64,000 bases of DNA from Phymatolithon calcareum (GCA_977006965.1 OZ345352.1:1984001-2048000); one strand, 5' to 3'; numbered from the stretch's first letter, positions 53,077-63,248 are shown. The notes: generated by a model not told the origin, from the letters alone. Translations and numbers: made by a program.

Positions 53077-56000
53077 TCAGTACAGGTCTTCTTCATGCTG
53101 CATACTCTCGATGATGCTTTTGCTGAAGAGCAAAAGGTCATCTAATGCCTTCTCAGTTGCCGCTCTGTCGTCTTCCTTGAGTTCATAGACCGACAAGTTG
53201 CGATCCAGGGTCTCCATGTGCTGTCTGACTTTGTTTCCGAATCTATCTTCCATCAGTGTGGTAGACACTTGGGGAAATCTTCCAAAGGCGTACTGAACCG
53301 CCAGTTGCCTGTGTTTCAGTTGTGGAAATTTGAGTATTGTGGGGAGTTCTCTTGTCTTGTCGTACGGAATTTTCCTCTTTCTCTTCGACTCCAGGCTCTC
53401 TCCTTCCTTTTTCAGGAATGCTGATCGGAGTTCTTCTGCAGATTGGTTCTCTATTATGTGCTTCATCGCTTCATCAAACGGTTCTCTGGTTTCCATCGAT
53501 GTGATGTCGTTACTTGTGGCTTGAAGCTCTTCTGAATTCCTTCTCTCTGGTGGTTGCATCAGAAACTTTTCTTTCTTCGCTATGGTCCTTCTCAGCATCT
53601 TGAAAGCTAGTATTTCCCGTCGATGGGAAGCAGCTTGGATTCGACATATTAGGCGAAGTCTATCCGTCTTTCCTCGTGCCAGTGGCCCGAAGACTTGTCT
53701 GAAAAACGTTTGTTCCACTTCCTTGACCGCGCTCTGGACATTTTCTGTCCACGGTGTTAAGTGCATAGCGTACTCCCAGCGTGGCTGGATTAATGCCTTG
53801 TATACTTGGATGCATTTATGTATGCCAATTCCCTTCTTGAATACCCCTAGTGCACGGAGCTCGTACAGAGCGATCCTAGCCTTCTTGAGGCGTTGCAACA
53901 TCAGAGTATCTGTGACCCCCTCTGGTCCTAGGGATACTCCGAGGTAGGTGACTTCCGCGACATGTGCGAGGGCCTTATTAGCCAGCTGGAATGTCACACC
54001 CGCTGTCTCATCCGATTCAAGTATCTCGCTTTTTCCTTGTTTCGTGTTCCATGTCATCCCTCGTTCTTGGGCCCATTGAGTGGCTTTGTCTAGCAATCCC
54101 TGCAGACTGGAAGGTGATTTCGCTAGAAGAATTACGTCGTCTGCGAAGAGTATTGAAGGAACGTCGGCCCATTCTCTGGGCACTTCTCCCATGCGTTCCG
54201 CAAACTCGTCCATGAAGATGTTGTAAAGACTTGGACTGAGTGGGGACCCCTGTGGTACTCCTCTGTCCACTAGAAACCAGTTCTTATCAGTATCTCCGAT
54301 GGTTGACACCCAGGACGGTGTCAAGAATGCTTCCGTCATAGCGCATAGCTTTGGTGGCAGTACCTGTCTCATTCTGGCCACCAGATGTTTTCTTGGGACA
54401 GTGTCGTATGCTGCCTTGAGGTCCAGTACTGCTACGCACCTTTGCTGGCCTTTCAATAGTTCCGTGGCTCTTAGGATTGCGAGTTCTGTACTTTTCCCTT
54501 TTTGGAACCCGAGTTGGAACCAGTGGTTGGAGTAAACCCCGCGAAGCATACTATCTATTGCCGTTTCAATAACTTTCCTTGCATGACTGAGCAGGGATAT
54601 TGGGCGATAATTTTCAGGTTCGTGGTGTGGTCCCTTCTTGTGAATAGGTACCAATAAGGCCTTCTGCCAGTACATTGGCATGTCTCCGCACCTCCCACAG
54701 GCTTCCCATAGGGCTGTAAGAACCTCCGCATTCTGAGGTACGTCTAGCTTCAGCATTTCAGCTTTGATCTCGTCCATACCTGGGGCTTTTCCAGTTCGAG
54801 ACTTTCGAATGGCTTCTTCGATTGATTCCTTCATTCCTTCGGGGCACTGGAATTTCCTGGGGCAAGGTTTCCACTTTTCGGTACTGTGGCAAGTTCTCGA
54901 AATGTGTGCTGAGAATAATGCATGGTTCATTGGTTTTCCAGTCATCTTGTTGCGAGCTGTTCTCCCTCTTATCTTTTTCTTCATCTTGGCTAGCTGCTTC
55001 ACCGCTGCTGGACCATCTTTCTCTTCGAGTTCAGAGATGTATTCCTGGTATTGCTCGCTCTTTCGCTGGTTGACTTTGGTTCTCACTTGATACTTGCATT
55101 CGTGATATCGGTCCCAGTCTTCTGATGATTTGGATAGTCTAGCACGCTTGTATAGTTTCTTTCGCTTCAGGGCCAGTTTGTCCAGTTCAGCGTTCCAAAA
55201 CGGTTTGTAGCGCGAGGGAATTCGTTTTTTTACCCTCCAGGGTTCACACCAGGTCTTCACCAATTTCTTGTACCACTGATGTAGTTGCCGTGAGCTGTCG
55301 CACTGCTGGAGTCCCGCTATGATTCCGGGCAGTTCCGCACGATACTTCAGACGCACTTTTTCTTGTTTCGTCTTCTGACGCGTTTTCGAGCCGATATCCA
55401 CTATCTTCCTGTAGATATCCTCCACTTGTTCCGGGGTAGGGCGTCTCTGCAGTTCTTGAATAAGTTCTTGCATTTGCTCTTTGATGGTAACTTTCGTTTT
55501 GGTGCCCGCCCAGTCCCGTACACTGACTGGTCTCCTGGTCTTGCTACCATCGCGTTCCTGTCGGCTTCTGAGACGTGTGCACACTGGTCGGTGTTGTGTA
55601 CTCCCTGTCCAGATATTTTCCGGTGAGTTTGGAGTGGAGGTCGTTATTCCTTTCGTGACAAAGAAGTCAATATTGCTGCTGTATTTCTTTGTCTGAAATG
55701 TGGGGCCCTTGCTGGTACGTATATCCCATTCTTTCTCTTCTGCCCATTTTACGACTTGATTTCCTCTTCTGTTTGTTTGTCGGTCCCATGACTTGTGTCT
55801 TGCGTTCCAGTCGCCGCATATGATAGCTTGCCCTCTTGCGTGCCTGGTGATAAGCTTTAGACATTCTTCCGTTTCTTGTCGCGTAGACTTTGGTGACATA
55901 TATACCACCCCGATTTTCAGGCTTCCCAGTTGTGCGATGACGATTTGGTAGTGTATCCTTGCCTGTTTGAATATAAGCTTGGCTCCACACCCTGTTCGGA

Positions 56001-56373
56001 ACACTAGAGAGACTCCTCCAAAGTTTCTAGCGGACCCACTCCTTCTCCTTAAGTCACTGTGGTATCTAGGTCCTTCTGCGGTGACTAGTGCCGGTCTCGG
56101 GGCGTTCATTGTGAACATTTCAGTGCGGATATGTGCTTCCGGCCTCATGTGTGTTTCTGTGAGTCCCATTACGTCGACTCCATGGTCTTTCACCATTCTT
56201 TGTAGGGACTCCGGAGTCTCCGGAGATCCCCCTACATTCATCGTTGCGATTCTCCAGTACTTGTTAAATATTATTTTCCGATGTGGTATCCTCCAAAATT
56301 GCGATGGGAGTTTCTGTGCTCGTCTCTTTCTCCGGAACTTCATATGTAGTCGGGGCCTTGTTTTCAGGTTCAT
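53077..56373 (-). CDS. LINE-A ORF2: APE endonuclease and reverse transcriptase
   Basis: 1098 codons without a break. The AP-endonuclease domain (about 35-265) shows MNVGG (Asn46), LTETH (Glu73), VVYMS (Tyr158), GDWNA (Asp188, Asn190) and SNIDFF (Asp236). The usual final SDH is STQH (Gln260-His261). RT motifs follow: NYRPISLLS (588-596), VLDLKAAYDTV (Asp651), GVPQGSPLSP (705-714), LFADDVILL (Asp745, Asp746), then thumb and a ~300-residue basic C-terminal domain. No RNase H is seen. The YRPISLL, FADD and APE order places it in the I/Jockey/CR1 assemblage, clade unresolved. It nicks target DNA and primes cDNA on the nick. The first ATG overlaps the preceding frame by 110 bp; a start at Met11 or Met45 is possible. 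Confidence 0.9.
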   Translation of the reverse strand: MNLKTRPRLHMKFRRKRRAQKLPSQFWRIPHRKIIFNKYWRIATMNVGGSPETPESLQRMVKDHGVDVMGLTETHMRPEAHIRTEMFTMNAPRPALVTAEGPRYHSDLRRRSGSARNFGGVSLVFRTGCGAKLIFKQARIHYQIVIAQLGSLKIGVVYMSPKSTRQETEECLKLITRHARGQAIICGDWNARHKSWDRQTNRRGNQVVKWAEEKEWDIRTSKGPTFQTKKYSSNIDFFVTKGITTSTPNSPENIWTGSTQHRPVCTRLRSRQERDGSKTRRPVSVRDWAGTKTKVTIKEQMQELIQELQRRPTPEQVEDIYRKIVDIGSKTRQKTKQEKVRLKYRAELPGIIAGLQQCDSSRQLHQWYKKLVKTWCEPWRVKKRIPSRYKPFWNAELDKLALKRKKLYKRARLSKSSEDWDRYHECKYQVRTKVNQRKSEQYQEYISELEEKDGPAAVKQLAKMKKKIRGRTARNKMTGKPMNHALFSAHISRTCHSTEKWKPCPRKFQCPEGMKESIEEAIRKSRTGKAPGMDEIKAEMLKLDVPQNAEVLTALWEACGRCGDMPMYWQKALLVPIHKKGPHHEPENYRPISLLSHARKVIETAIDSMLRGVYSNHWFQLGFQKGKSTELAILRATELLKGQQRCVAVLDLKAAYDTVPRKHLVARMRQVLPPKLCAMTEAFLTPSWVSTIGDTDKNWFLVDRGVPQGSPLSPSLYNIFMDEFAERMGEVPREWADVPSILFADDVILLAKSPSSLQGLLDKATQWAQERGMTWNTKQGKSEILESDETAGVTFQLANKALAHVAEVTYLGVSLGPEGVTDTLMLQRLKKARIALYELRALGVFKKGIGIHKCIQVYKALIQPRWEYAMHLTPWTENVQSAVKEVEQTFFRQVFGPLARGKTDRLRLICRIQAASHRREILAFKMLRRTIAKKEKFLMQPPERRNSEELQATSNDITSMETREPFDEAMKHIIENQSAEELRSAFLKKEGESLESKRKRKIPYDKTRELPTILKFPQLKHRQLAVQYAFGRFPQVSTTLMEDRFGNKVRQHMETLDRNLSVYELKEDDRAATEKALDDLLLFSKSIIESMQHEEDLY

Positions 56374-56833
56374 GGGCCGGTTGCTCTAAATCTTCATCAT
56401 TATACGTGTGGTGCTCAGTTTCCTGTGTTGTACTGCCAGGGAGCGGTAGCCCTCCTTCAAGTCGGTCCTCAATGCCGCCGAGTGCCTCCGTGACGTGTAC
56501 TGCACTATCTTCGTCTTGGTCATTGTCACCTGGTGGGGTCGTTGCAGAGGCTAGGTACCAGTTGCTAGCTCCATTTCGTAAACTGGGGTGGACAAGGTGC
56601 CGACGTGGGAACTGTTCAGCCGTTCGGGCCTTCTCGATTTCCAAGTATTTGAGTCTTCGTTCTGCAGCTCTCTCCAATCCTCGGTACCATTCTCTGGCGC
56701 ACGGTTGTGATGCTGTGGATGCACAGTGTCTTGCCCGCGCCCTTGTCCTGTCTGCATGTCGTTCCAGGGATTGATTCGACTCAAATCCTTGTTTTCCCTT
56801 CTTCGCATTTTCAAAGACGTTGTACCTGTACAT
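56264..56833 (-). CDS. LINE-A ORF1b, middle frame
   Basis: 189 codons, basic first half, acidic Glu/Thr/Pro-rich second half ending STTQETEHHTYNDEDLEQPA and onward. QFPRRHLVHPS lies in its middle. In the older copy at 8334-8642 the same QFPRRHLV is in one frame with the ORF2 start region, so ORF1b and ORF2 were probably once continuous, or are linked by frameshifting. It overlaps ORF2 by 110 bp in another frame. Upstream of its first ATG the frame stays open and is LINE-like (RDSIAELLKEAGLVCMY), so the ATG may not be the true start. It may be the C-terminal part of an RNA-binding ORF1 protein. Confidence 0.55.
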   Translation of the reverse strand: MYRYNVFENAKKGKQGFESNQSLERHADRTRARARHCASTASQPCAREWYRGLERAAERRLKYLEIEKARTAEQFPRRHLVHPSLRNGASNWYLASATTPPGDNDQDEDSAVHVTEALGGIEDRLEGGLPLPGSTTQETEHHTYNDEDLEQPAHEPENKAPTTYEVPEKETSTETPIAILEDTTSENNI

Positions 56834-57155
56834 ACAAACTAAGCCTGCTTCTTTCAGCAGCTCCGCAATGCTGTCCCTTTCTTTGTTTTGGGTCAGGACT
56901 TCGAAAGTTCTCTTACGGCATTCGCAATTTCCTCTCGCGGTGCTTTGGGAATTCTTCTGAAATATAATGCACCTAGTCTCGGTCTCGGTCCTCTTGGTGG
57001 CATGAGGTTGCCCATCTTGTTCGCGAAGAATTTTAGCTTCTCTTTGTCAGCTTCGCTAATTTAGGTACGTGGCTTCATTGGACGGTCGGATGTGCTTGGT
57101 ACTGTCTCCTCTGTTCTCTTCTGGTCCATCTTGCCGCTTGTGTGTCCCTGGACTT

Positions 57156-58238
57156 TCAGTATGGCTTCCCGATATGGCATTCTCTTGAGTTGTATATCTT
57201 CATTATCGTTTTCTTCAGGTCCTGTATGTTTCTCTCCATCTTGAGGGGGTGCTCCGTTGATTCTTCCATTGCTCCAGGCTCTCCATTTCGGAGCCTCCTG
57301 TTCTCCTCTCGGAGTGCTCTCACTGATGCCTCTAGCATGGCCACCTTTTCTTCTGTTTCTTTCAGGCTGATTTCCATTGTCTTCAGCTTCGTCTTCATCT
57401 CTTCAACATGTTCGACTGTTTGGCAGTGTTTAGCCTCCTTGTGGTTATCTCTGTGTACCATTGCCAATAATGGTGCCATCGCATCCTCTGTGGCTGCCAG
57501 CTTACACTGCAGCTCTTCCACTTTGGTCTCCATGTTCGTGAATACGTCAGCTGTTATGTAGCCATTGACATCTTTCTTTGCCCCACTCTTGTTCAGTGCC
57601 GTAGCTCGGGTATTAGCTGCTAAAGTGGAACGTGGAGCTTCTTTGGCCTTTTCTGCTATTCCTGTGTCCTCTTCTGTTTGAACAGCTTCTGCTTGGTCAC
57701 CGCATGTAGCTCTAGGGATGATGTTGTGGACAAATTCACTAGCATCCAGTCCCTCTTTGCCGAAGGGACATTCTCTGCACGTTAGTGCAAGGGGAGAGCG
57801 TGCACTTCCTCCTGTCAATTTCAGCGTTCCTTTCTTGCCACAGCCTCCACACTCCGCCACATTACGGATTCTCACAAATTTTTGCCTACTGGGGTTCTCT
57901 TTTACCGTACTGGGTAGAGTCGCCGTTCGCTTTGCTTTTCTCGATCTCGACTTGGATGTGCTATTGTCTTCTCTCTTGCTCTCGCCGTCTTTGCTCGCGT
58001 CGGGCACGCCTTTCGCCTGTGCACGAGTAACTGCCCCGGTGGGCCGTTTTTCCTGCGCGGGCTTTTTCAAAAAAATATTAATTTTTTTGCTTTTAAAATC
58101 CGCCGGCGACTGTGGGTGGCTCGCCCGGTGGCTTGATCGCCTGTTTCTTGCGATCTGCCAAGGGAGAGTCGTGCCCTTTCCCTGTTCGTCGTCTCCCGGA
58201 GCGAGATTCGACTCCATTGATGGTCTCATTTGGTCCAT
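57156..58238 (-). CDS. LINE-A ORF1: zinc-ribbon and coiled-coil protein
   Basis: 360 codons. Residues 60-125 are Lys/Arg/Ser-rich. CGGCGKKGTLK then CREC gives Cys130, Cys133, Cys154 and Cys157, a C-x2-C-x20-C-x2-C zinc-binding pattern. Residues about 225-345 form a long heptad-like stretch (VEELQCKLAATEDAM, KTKLKTMEISLKETEEKVAM). This fits a LINE ORF1 that multimerises through a coiled coil and binds the element's RNA as an assembly particle. After the stop at 57156, LINE-like sequence continues in other frames (MGNLMPPRGPRPRLGALYF at about 57020-56960), so the original ORF1 may have been longer and this copy is frameshifted. Confidence 0.75.
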   Translation of the reverse strand: MDQMRPSMESNLAPGDDEQGKGTTLPWQIARNRRSSHRASHPQSPADFKSKKINIFLKKPAQEKRPTGAVTRAQAKGVPDASKDGESKREDNSTSKSRSRKAKRTATLPSTVKENPSRQKFVRIRNVAECGGCGKKGTLKLTGGSARSPLALTCRECPFGKEGLDASEFVHNIIPRATCGDQAEAVQTEEDTGIAEKAKEAPRSTLAANTRATALNKSGAKKDVNGYITADVFTNMETKVEELQCKLAATEDAMAPLLAMVHRDNHKEAKHCQTVEHVEEMKTKLKTMEISLKETEEKVAMLEASVRALREENRRLRNGEPGAMEESTEHPLKMERNIQDLKKTIMKIYNSRECHIGKPY

Positions 58239-58339
58239 AGCACCCCCCGGCTGGGTTTCCCCTGTGGTGGAGGCTTGTCGTTTGTGTTGCGCTACTCGAG
58301 ATGTCTTCCTGGTCCGATCGGTCCGGTTCTACCGCTTCA

Positions 58340-58690
58340 CCCAACAAGAGCTCCTGTGAGTCTCTTGCACTCAAACTCAATTTCTGTACTCATCTTCGAC
58401 GACGCTAGAGTACGTTTTAAGGCGACTAGTTCGATCATGGCGGTAATCCCACAGTAAGCACCCAACACTGATTTCCTCCAAAGGGGTGCTCGGTCGAATG
58501 TCAGCCTTAGGCACCTTAAACGTGTTGTTCTTTCTCCTATGTAAAAGATCACTGGTAGCTTGCCTTCAATAGGAATCTTCATTGATCTGCCTTCTTCTTC
58601 CTTTTCCCATACCCTAATTGTTTCTTCTCTCATCCTCTTCTTCGTGACAGATCCCTCCTGGTTATCATCTAACCGGAGACGACCAGTAGC
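58340..58690 (-). pseudogene. LINE-B C-terminal domain, right part
   Basis: The minus-strand frame encodes RTTRLRCLRLTFDRAPLWRK and VLGAYCGITAMIELVALKRT, ending at the LINE-A target site. Upstream it reads EGSVTKKRMREETIRVWEKE. The 3' remainder is at 52744-52887. Confidence 0.7.
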
Positions 58691-58705
58691 ACGACCGAGG
58701 GAATG

Positions 58706-58836
58706 GTACATGCTAGGGGCTCAGATAGAATACCATACATAAGAGTAGATCCACCCTAGTGAGTGTAGCACCTGAGGAAGCCTTGCCCGTATATTCGTAT
58801 GACTGTGGGGCTTTAAAAAATTCCAAAAAAAGTGGA
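58706..58836 (+). mobile_element. LINE-A 3' tail fragment
   Basis: CATGCTAGGGG through GTATGACTGTGGGGCTTTAA matches the 3' untranslated region of the full-length LINE-A in opposite orientation. No clear target duplication. Confidence 0.6.
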
Positions 58837-59548
58837 ACAGAGCTGGAACTTGAAACGCTTAACTGTATGCGAAAATCGAACATGCCAACCGACATCCAAT
58901 ACAGAAGTGCCCTCCGACGAGTTTGAGAGCAACAAGAAGAACGCCGTTCCAGGAAAAATCACGTTTTCAAGAATATTCTATCACTTCAAGAAGTGAGGAT
59001 GAAAGCAAGCAGGAACAGGATTCTATGCACAAGATGGTTTGTAGGTCACGTTCCAGGAAATCCGACGAAGTTGATAGAAGAAATTGGAAGTCAAGCATTA
59101 GTGTATTAAGGCTTTCCCCAGATTGGTACCTTCTCAATAAATCGGCCTAGTTACGCATGCTGGAGCAGTCAGAAAAGGCTATATAAAGGCATCGATTGTG
59201 AAAGAGCTGAGGGCTCAAGACAACGAAATCCCTCCAAACTAGAGGGTGGAGCTGGAAGCGTGATGCGCTGCAGTACTTACTGGTTCCAGGGAGTGTGTCT
59301 GGGAAGTTGCTAATTTGGCATTGGCTAAGGATCATCCGCCTCGATGGCGGATCTATCGCAAGGTACCGATAAAGGAAGGAGAAGTAACAAGGCGGTATTA
59401 GCTGTCAAACTGAAGGCTCTTGTAGGATTGGAGGCTCTGGGACCTACTTTGGCGAACGTGGAATACTTCAATGAATGCACGAAGGTGAAATTTTTTTCGA
59501 AGAAAATGTTTTGGAGGAAAAACAAAGAACCATGTTTTTTGCAACTGT
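58837..59548. other. No supported gene
   Basis: The frame 59344-59556 (70 codons, MADLSQGTDKG) is open and basic but has no relative in the window. Otherwise nothing is recognised. Confidence 0.25.
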
Positions 59549-59726
59549 TTAGTTGATTATTTGAATGTCCTTATTAACGCTCCTAAGACTTTACGGGAGC
59601 AGCTTTTCATGACTTATTCATTCTAGTATATCGCCTGGTCCCTAATACAGGGACTCGCTGTTCTCCATATTGCCAATTATGATGAAGCTGTAGAGTAGTT
59701 TGGAGTCTAATGCCTTTTCAGTTCTT
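59549..59726 (-). mobile_element. LINE-A2 3' fragment abutting unit VII
   Basis: The minus strand encodes LRTEKALDSKLLYS...NMENSESLY and the tail CTTAGGAGCG...CAACTAAAC, as at 13300-13480. It ends exactly where similarity to unit VI begins. Confidence 0.65.
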
Positions 59727-61013
59727 AATGATAATAATGAATGCTTTTTTCCCTATGGGGCTAGCAAGCAGTGCTTTTTTATTTTTCCTCTACTTAAATT
59801 ACGGCAGAGCGTTAATCCTGCTAGCTAATTGTAAGCACGCTTCTCATCTGCCTCTCGCTCGTCATTAGACGATTCCACCAGAAGCAATAGGCAATGATAG
59901 CAATCCAGGGAACACTCTTCCCTCATCATAGATTGCGACTCGTGATATCCCTACTGGAGCAATCATAGATAAGAATTGGACAGATTGAGCAGTATAATCC
60001 GCCCTTTTTCTCGAAAACCCAGAAACCGAAGGGCAACTTGGTATCAAGAATAGTTTCTCCGTCCATTCGTACAAATTTTGTCCGCAACAAATACTCTCAC
60101 GGGCTAAAGGACCGAAAGTTGTGGTCGATAATCAGCAGCATCTCACAAGGGCTCATGGCCCAAGACACTGTCTGATCTATCGCCGTCTTCGTAAGAAAGA
60201 TGTGACGAGCATGGTGCTGTTCTCGTGCCACATTTTTGTCACTGCCATAAGCAAGACGAATTCGATACCTTTTTCGTTCACATAAGGTATATTGTGCAGT
60301 GAGCAGATACAAGTTGCGAATCCTTCTGAATCATGAATAGCTCGCTCCGTGCCTCTATCACTGTACTTCAACAGCACACCTTTGCTACTCAGTGTAGCAC
60401 TGTCGGCGCAAACTGTAATCACCAGCGTCCATCATGAAAAGGCCTTAACTGGCATGACTTTTGCGAGCCGCGTGGTATCGCTGTGAGCCTACAGCCCAGG
60501 CCCGTCCCACCCAGTGGATCCACATGGCCTTCTGACACGTAGAAGAATTATAGACCTTTCGGCGGGAGTTGCCTCGCCCGGAGGCTTCCCGCGATGCCAC
60601 ATGGCCCGCAACGTTTGAGCCGGCTAAGGTCTAGTTCAAGCATGGAAGTTGGAGTTAGTAATTTGAAGAATAGAATTTGCACTGCAATGATGCATCATGC
60701 GCCGTAATATTCCGTCGATAGTTGAAACACAGTAGAGAGATGCACGACGGGACCTATACGTGACACTGTGCACAGAGTTTGCTGACCTTAAAAATGACTA
60801 GAAAACCACGTGCCGATGGATTAGTTCAGTTCGAGCAAGCCAGCAACTACTGTCGTTAAATACATTGTGGCACTGGTCCTCCATTAATCACTGACAGAAT
60901 ATTGTATGAATCTTGTACAGAGTCAACTGCACTGCTAATTATGGACATTATCATGATTGCTGCCCATCCTCATTATCTGTACAGAAAACGCAGTGCTTTG
61001 TGGCGGAAAATCC

Positions 61014-61167
61014 GATTGGCTAGAATGATAGAATGATTTGAGGACGGAATTTGGGAGCAGATCATCTGCTTATGCTCCCAAATTCTGTCCATATGAAATG
61101 GACTAAACTTCCACTTCATGATTTGAGAGCATGATGCTCTCAAATCATTCTATTATTCTAGCCAATC
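61014..61167. repeat. Compound palindrome in unit VII
   Basis: Outer arms 61014-61042 and 61139-61167 (one mismatch). Inside, GGACGGAATTTGGGAGCA pairs with the TGCTCCCAAATTCTGTCC at about 61073-61090. ATGATTTGAGAGCAT with its complement forms a third hairpin at about 61118-61148. Confidence 0.85.
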
Positions 61168-61789
61168 AATTGCAAAATGAAGAGATGCACATGAGCACTT
61201 TCACCCAGTCGTTATTCAGAGGTTGTCAGAGGGAGGATGACCAACAGTGCGGCAATTAATGCTCAGGAAGTGTTTGAGACACCGAAGTGAAGTTTAATAG
61301 TGCATTCATTTCAGTTTTACAAACTAGCGTCTATTGTATCATACGGGCGGCCCTCAATTGTGGACAAGAGTTTCAAGCGTCTAGCGCATTTGTAGGTACC
61401 TGTCGATCGCAGTAAAAATAGACCTTTGGACCGCCCAGAGCCCCACTGCGACCAAATTGCATGATATGAGTAAGATGGCAACTGTATGATATCCCAGTTG
61501 TCGTCTCTAAGCACAAACAAGCCTTGAAAAAGCTCGATGTCATTATCTCAAGTGCCGTTTATGGAGTGAATAGCACCTACTGTACCCTTCTTCGTACACA
61601 TCATCTGGAACCTGGTTGGGGGTTCCAATGGCACGTACATGTATGCAATTCGGCACAGGCACATTTAAAATTTTAATCAAGGAACACTTCGGCTGATATT
61701 TGAAGGGAGTGCTGGAAATAGCTCAACAGACGAGAGTAATCCAAGTTGCTTATTGATTGGCCGTGCGGAGGGCAGAAAACGCCTCAACC

Positions 61790-61835
61790 AAATTAATTTC
61801 TCTTTTGACTACGTAGTCAAAAAAGAAATTAATTT
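61790..61835. repeat. 46-bp fold-back palindrome
   Basis: AAATTAATTTCTCTTTTGAC...centre TAC|GTA at 61812/61813, arms 23 bp with one or two mismatches. Unit VI at about 36378-36405 has only the left arm. Confidence 0.85.
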
Positions 61836-62676
61836 GTTACCTTCCACGATTCCTAGCAGGTGTACATCCTACAGTTGCTTGGCATCATATCATACAGTAG
61901 GTTTGTTTGAGAGAACGACTAGTGGAACTGCGCCGTGAGCGGCGTTCCACGAAGCAGAGTGTCGTGGAGGCGGAGGAAAGAGGAAAGACAATCTCCGTGA
62001 CGTCTAATAGAACTTCAGTGATGCGGCGGAGCCCGTGGCAGCATAATGCTGTGATGCAATGCATTGAAACTGAATTCAGTTATTCACATGGACAGAATCA
62101 AAGGCAGTACAGTAGATATGTTTGAGGACAACCGTGGTCCTCCAATTAAAAGCCATCCTTTTGCTCCTGGAGGCTGCTATCCAGCAGGGGTTATCCGCTT
62201 GCTCATCTTTTATCAATACTGGAAAGAAGTATGGCAGTCCGTACCCATTTCTGCAATCCAAGAGTGATTAGGACACAACCGAAAATGCGATGGGCCAAAA
62301 GATCAAGAGGAACGAAAAGATCTGTTATGGGCGGCCATGGTTCTCGAAAATTTGAAGTCAGCTTCCAAAAATCGTTTGATTTCAATCCTACAATCAAGCT
62401 CCCTAACAGTACAGTACCATCTCACACATGGCGTTCCTCATGAGGTCAAATCAGCTCGCCTCCTCCTTATCCCACCAACTTCCTCGACTGCTATGTTTCC
62501 TGAAGAGCTTCCGTTAGAGGCGCCACGTTGTCCAATTCCATTGCTGATTTTTGCCATTCCTCATGTTGTAGCGCACGCAAGTCAACCATTTTCAATCCAA
62601 AACATATTACTACTGTCCACAAGAAACGGCCTCGCAAAGTGGCTCTCATTACAGGCAGAAAACTACTCCCGTACAT

Positions 62677-63012
62677 TTGCTTAATTTTTGCCAAATTGAA
62701 CATAATCCCTCCGGAGCGGCCGATCGAAATACTGCTCTACAAATAGCAGCAATGAATTGGTTGCACCCGTTACCGCGTTGCCAATCGATCGACTGCGATT
62801 CTTTAATTTTTAGATCGCTCGACACTGGCCCAACCACCAGACCAACAAGGGTTGTGCCGCGAACCGAGTGGACATGCCCTCGTTTTGCTGCGCTCCTATG
62901 CGCGAGATCTAATGTATTGGCGGCATCAAACTGGCCTCTTCGTCCAGCACCACACGGATCCCCTACACTGCGTGACTTACGTGCAACAGCAGCGTTAAGA
63001 CGCACAATGTGA
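62677..63012 (+). CDS. Upstream ORF of unit VII
   Basis: A 111-codon frame, the counterpart of 37243-37608 with a handful of replacements, ending TLRDLRATAALRRTM. The start differs because of a short deletion upstream at about 62660. It precedes the unit VII TATA box by 135 bp. Support is the same as for unit VI: only the terminal block is seen in older units. Confidence 0.3.
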   Translation: MLNFCQIEHNPSGAADRNTALQIAAMNWLHPLPRCQSIDCDSLIFRSLDTGPTTRPTRVVPRTEWTCPRFAALLCARSNVLAASNWPLRPAPHGSPTLRDLRATAALRRTM

Positions 63013-63147
63013 AGATATAATTCCGTAACTTTGGTATGCTTATAAGATCAGGGGAGCGCTAATCCATGCGTAGGCCGAAATAGCGCCACGTGCGCATGCC
63101 CCATACGATCCGATGGCTTGCATGAGCTGCCCACTTTTATGAAGTGC

Positions 63148-63157
63148 TATAAAAGGC
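63148..63157 (+). promoter_or_regulatory. TATA box of the unit VII microprotein gene
   Basis: TATAAAAGGC, 101 bp before the ATG at 63249. Confidence 0.6.
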
Positions 63158-63248
63158 AGCGTTCTGTTGTCCTTTGGATCTCTGCCACAACTATCATCTC
63201 CAGGTCATCCTATTCTGAGAACACCTTCCGTGCACCACCAACACAAGC

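Larger units (their letters stand above)
52888..58339 (-). mobile_element. Full-length LINE-A, 5.45 kb
   Basis: Perfect 16-bp duplications CCCAACAAGAGCTCCT at 52872-52887 and 58340-58355. The A-rich 3' end is at the left; the order on the minus strand is 5' end, ORF1, ORF1b, ORF2, 3' untranslated region. This is the only copy here with an intact ORF2. It lies inside an older LINE-B, so it is younger than that element. Confidence 0.9.
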
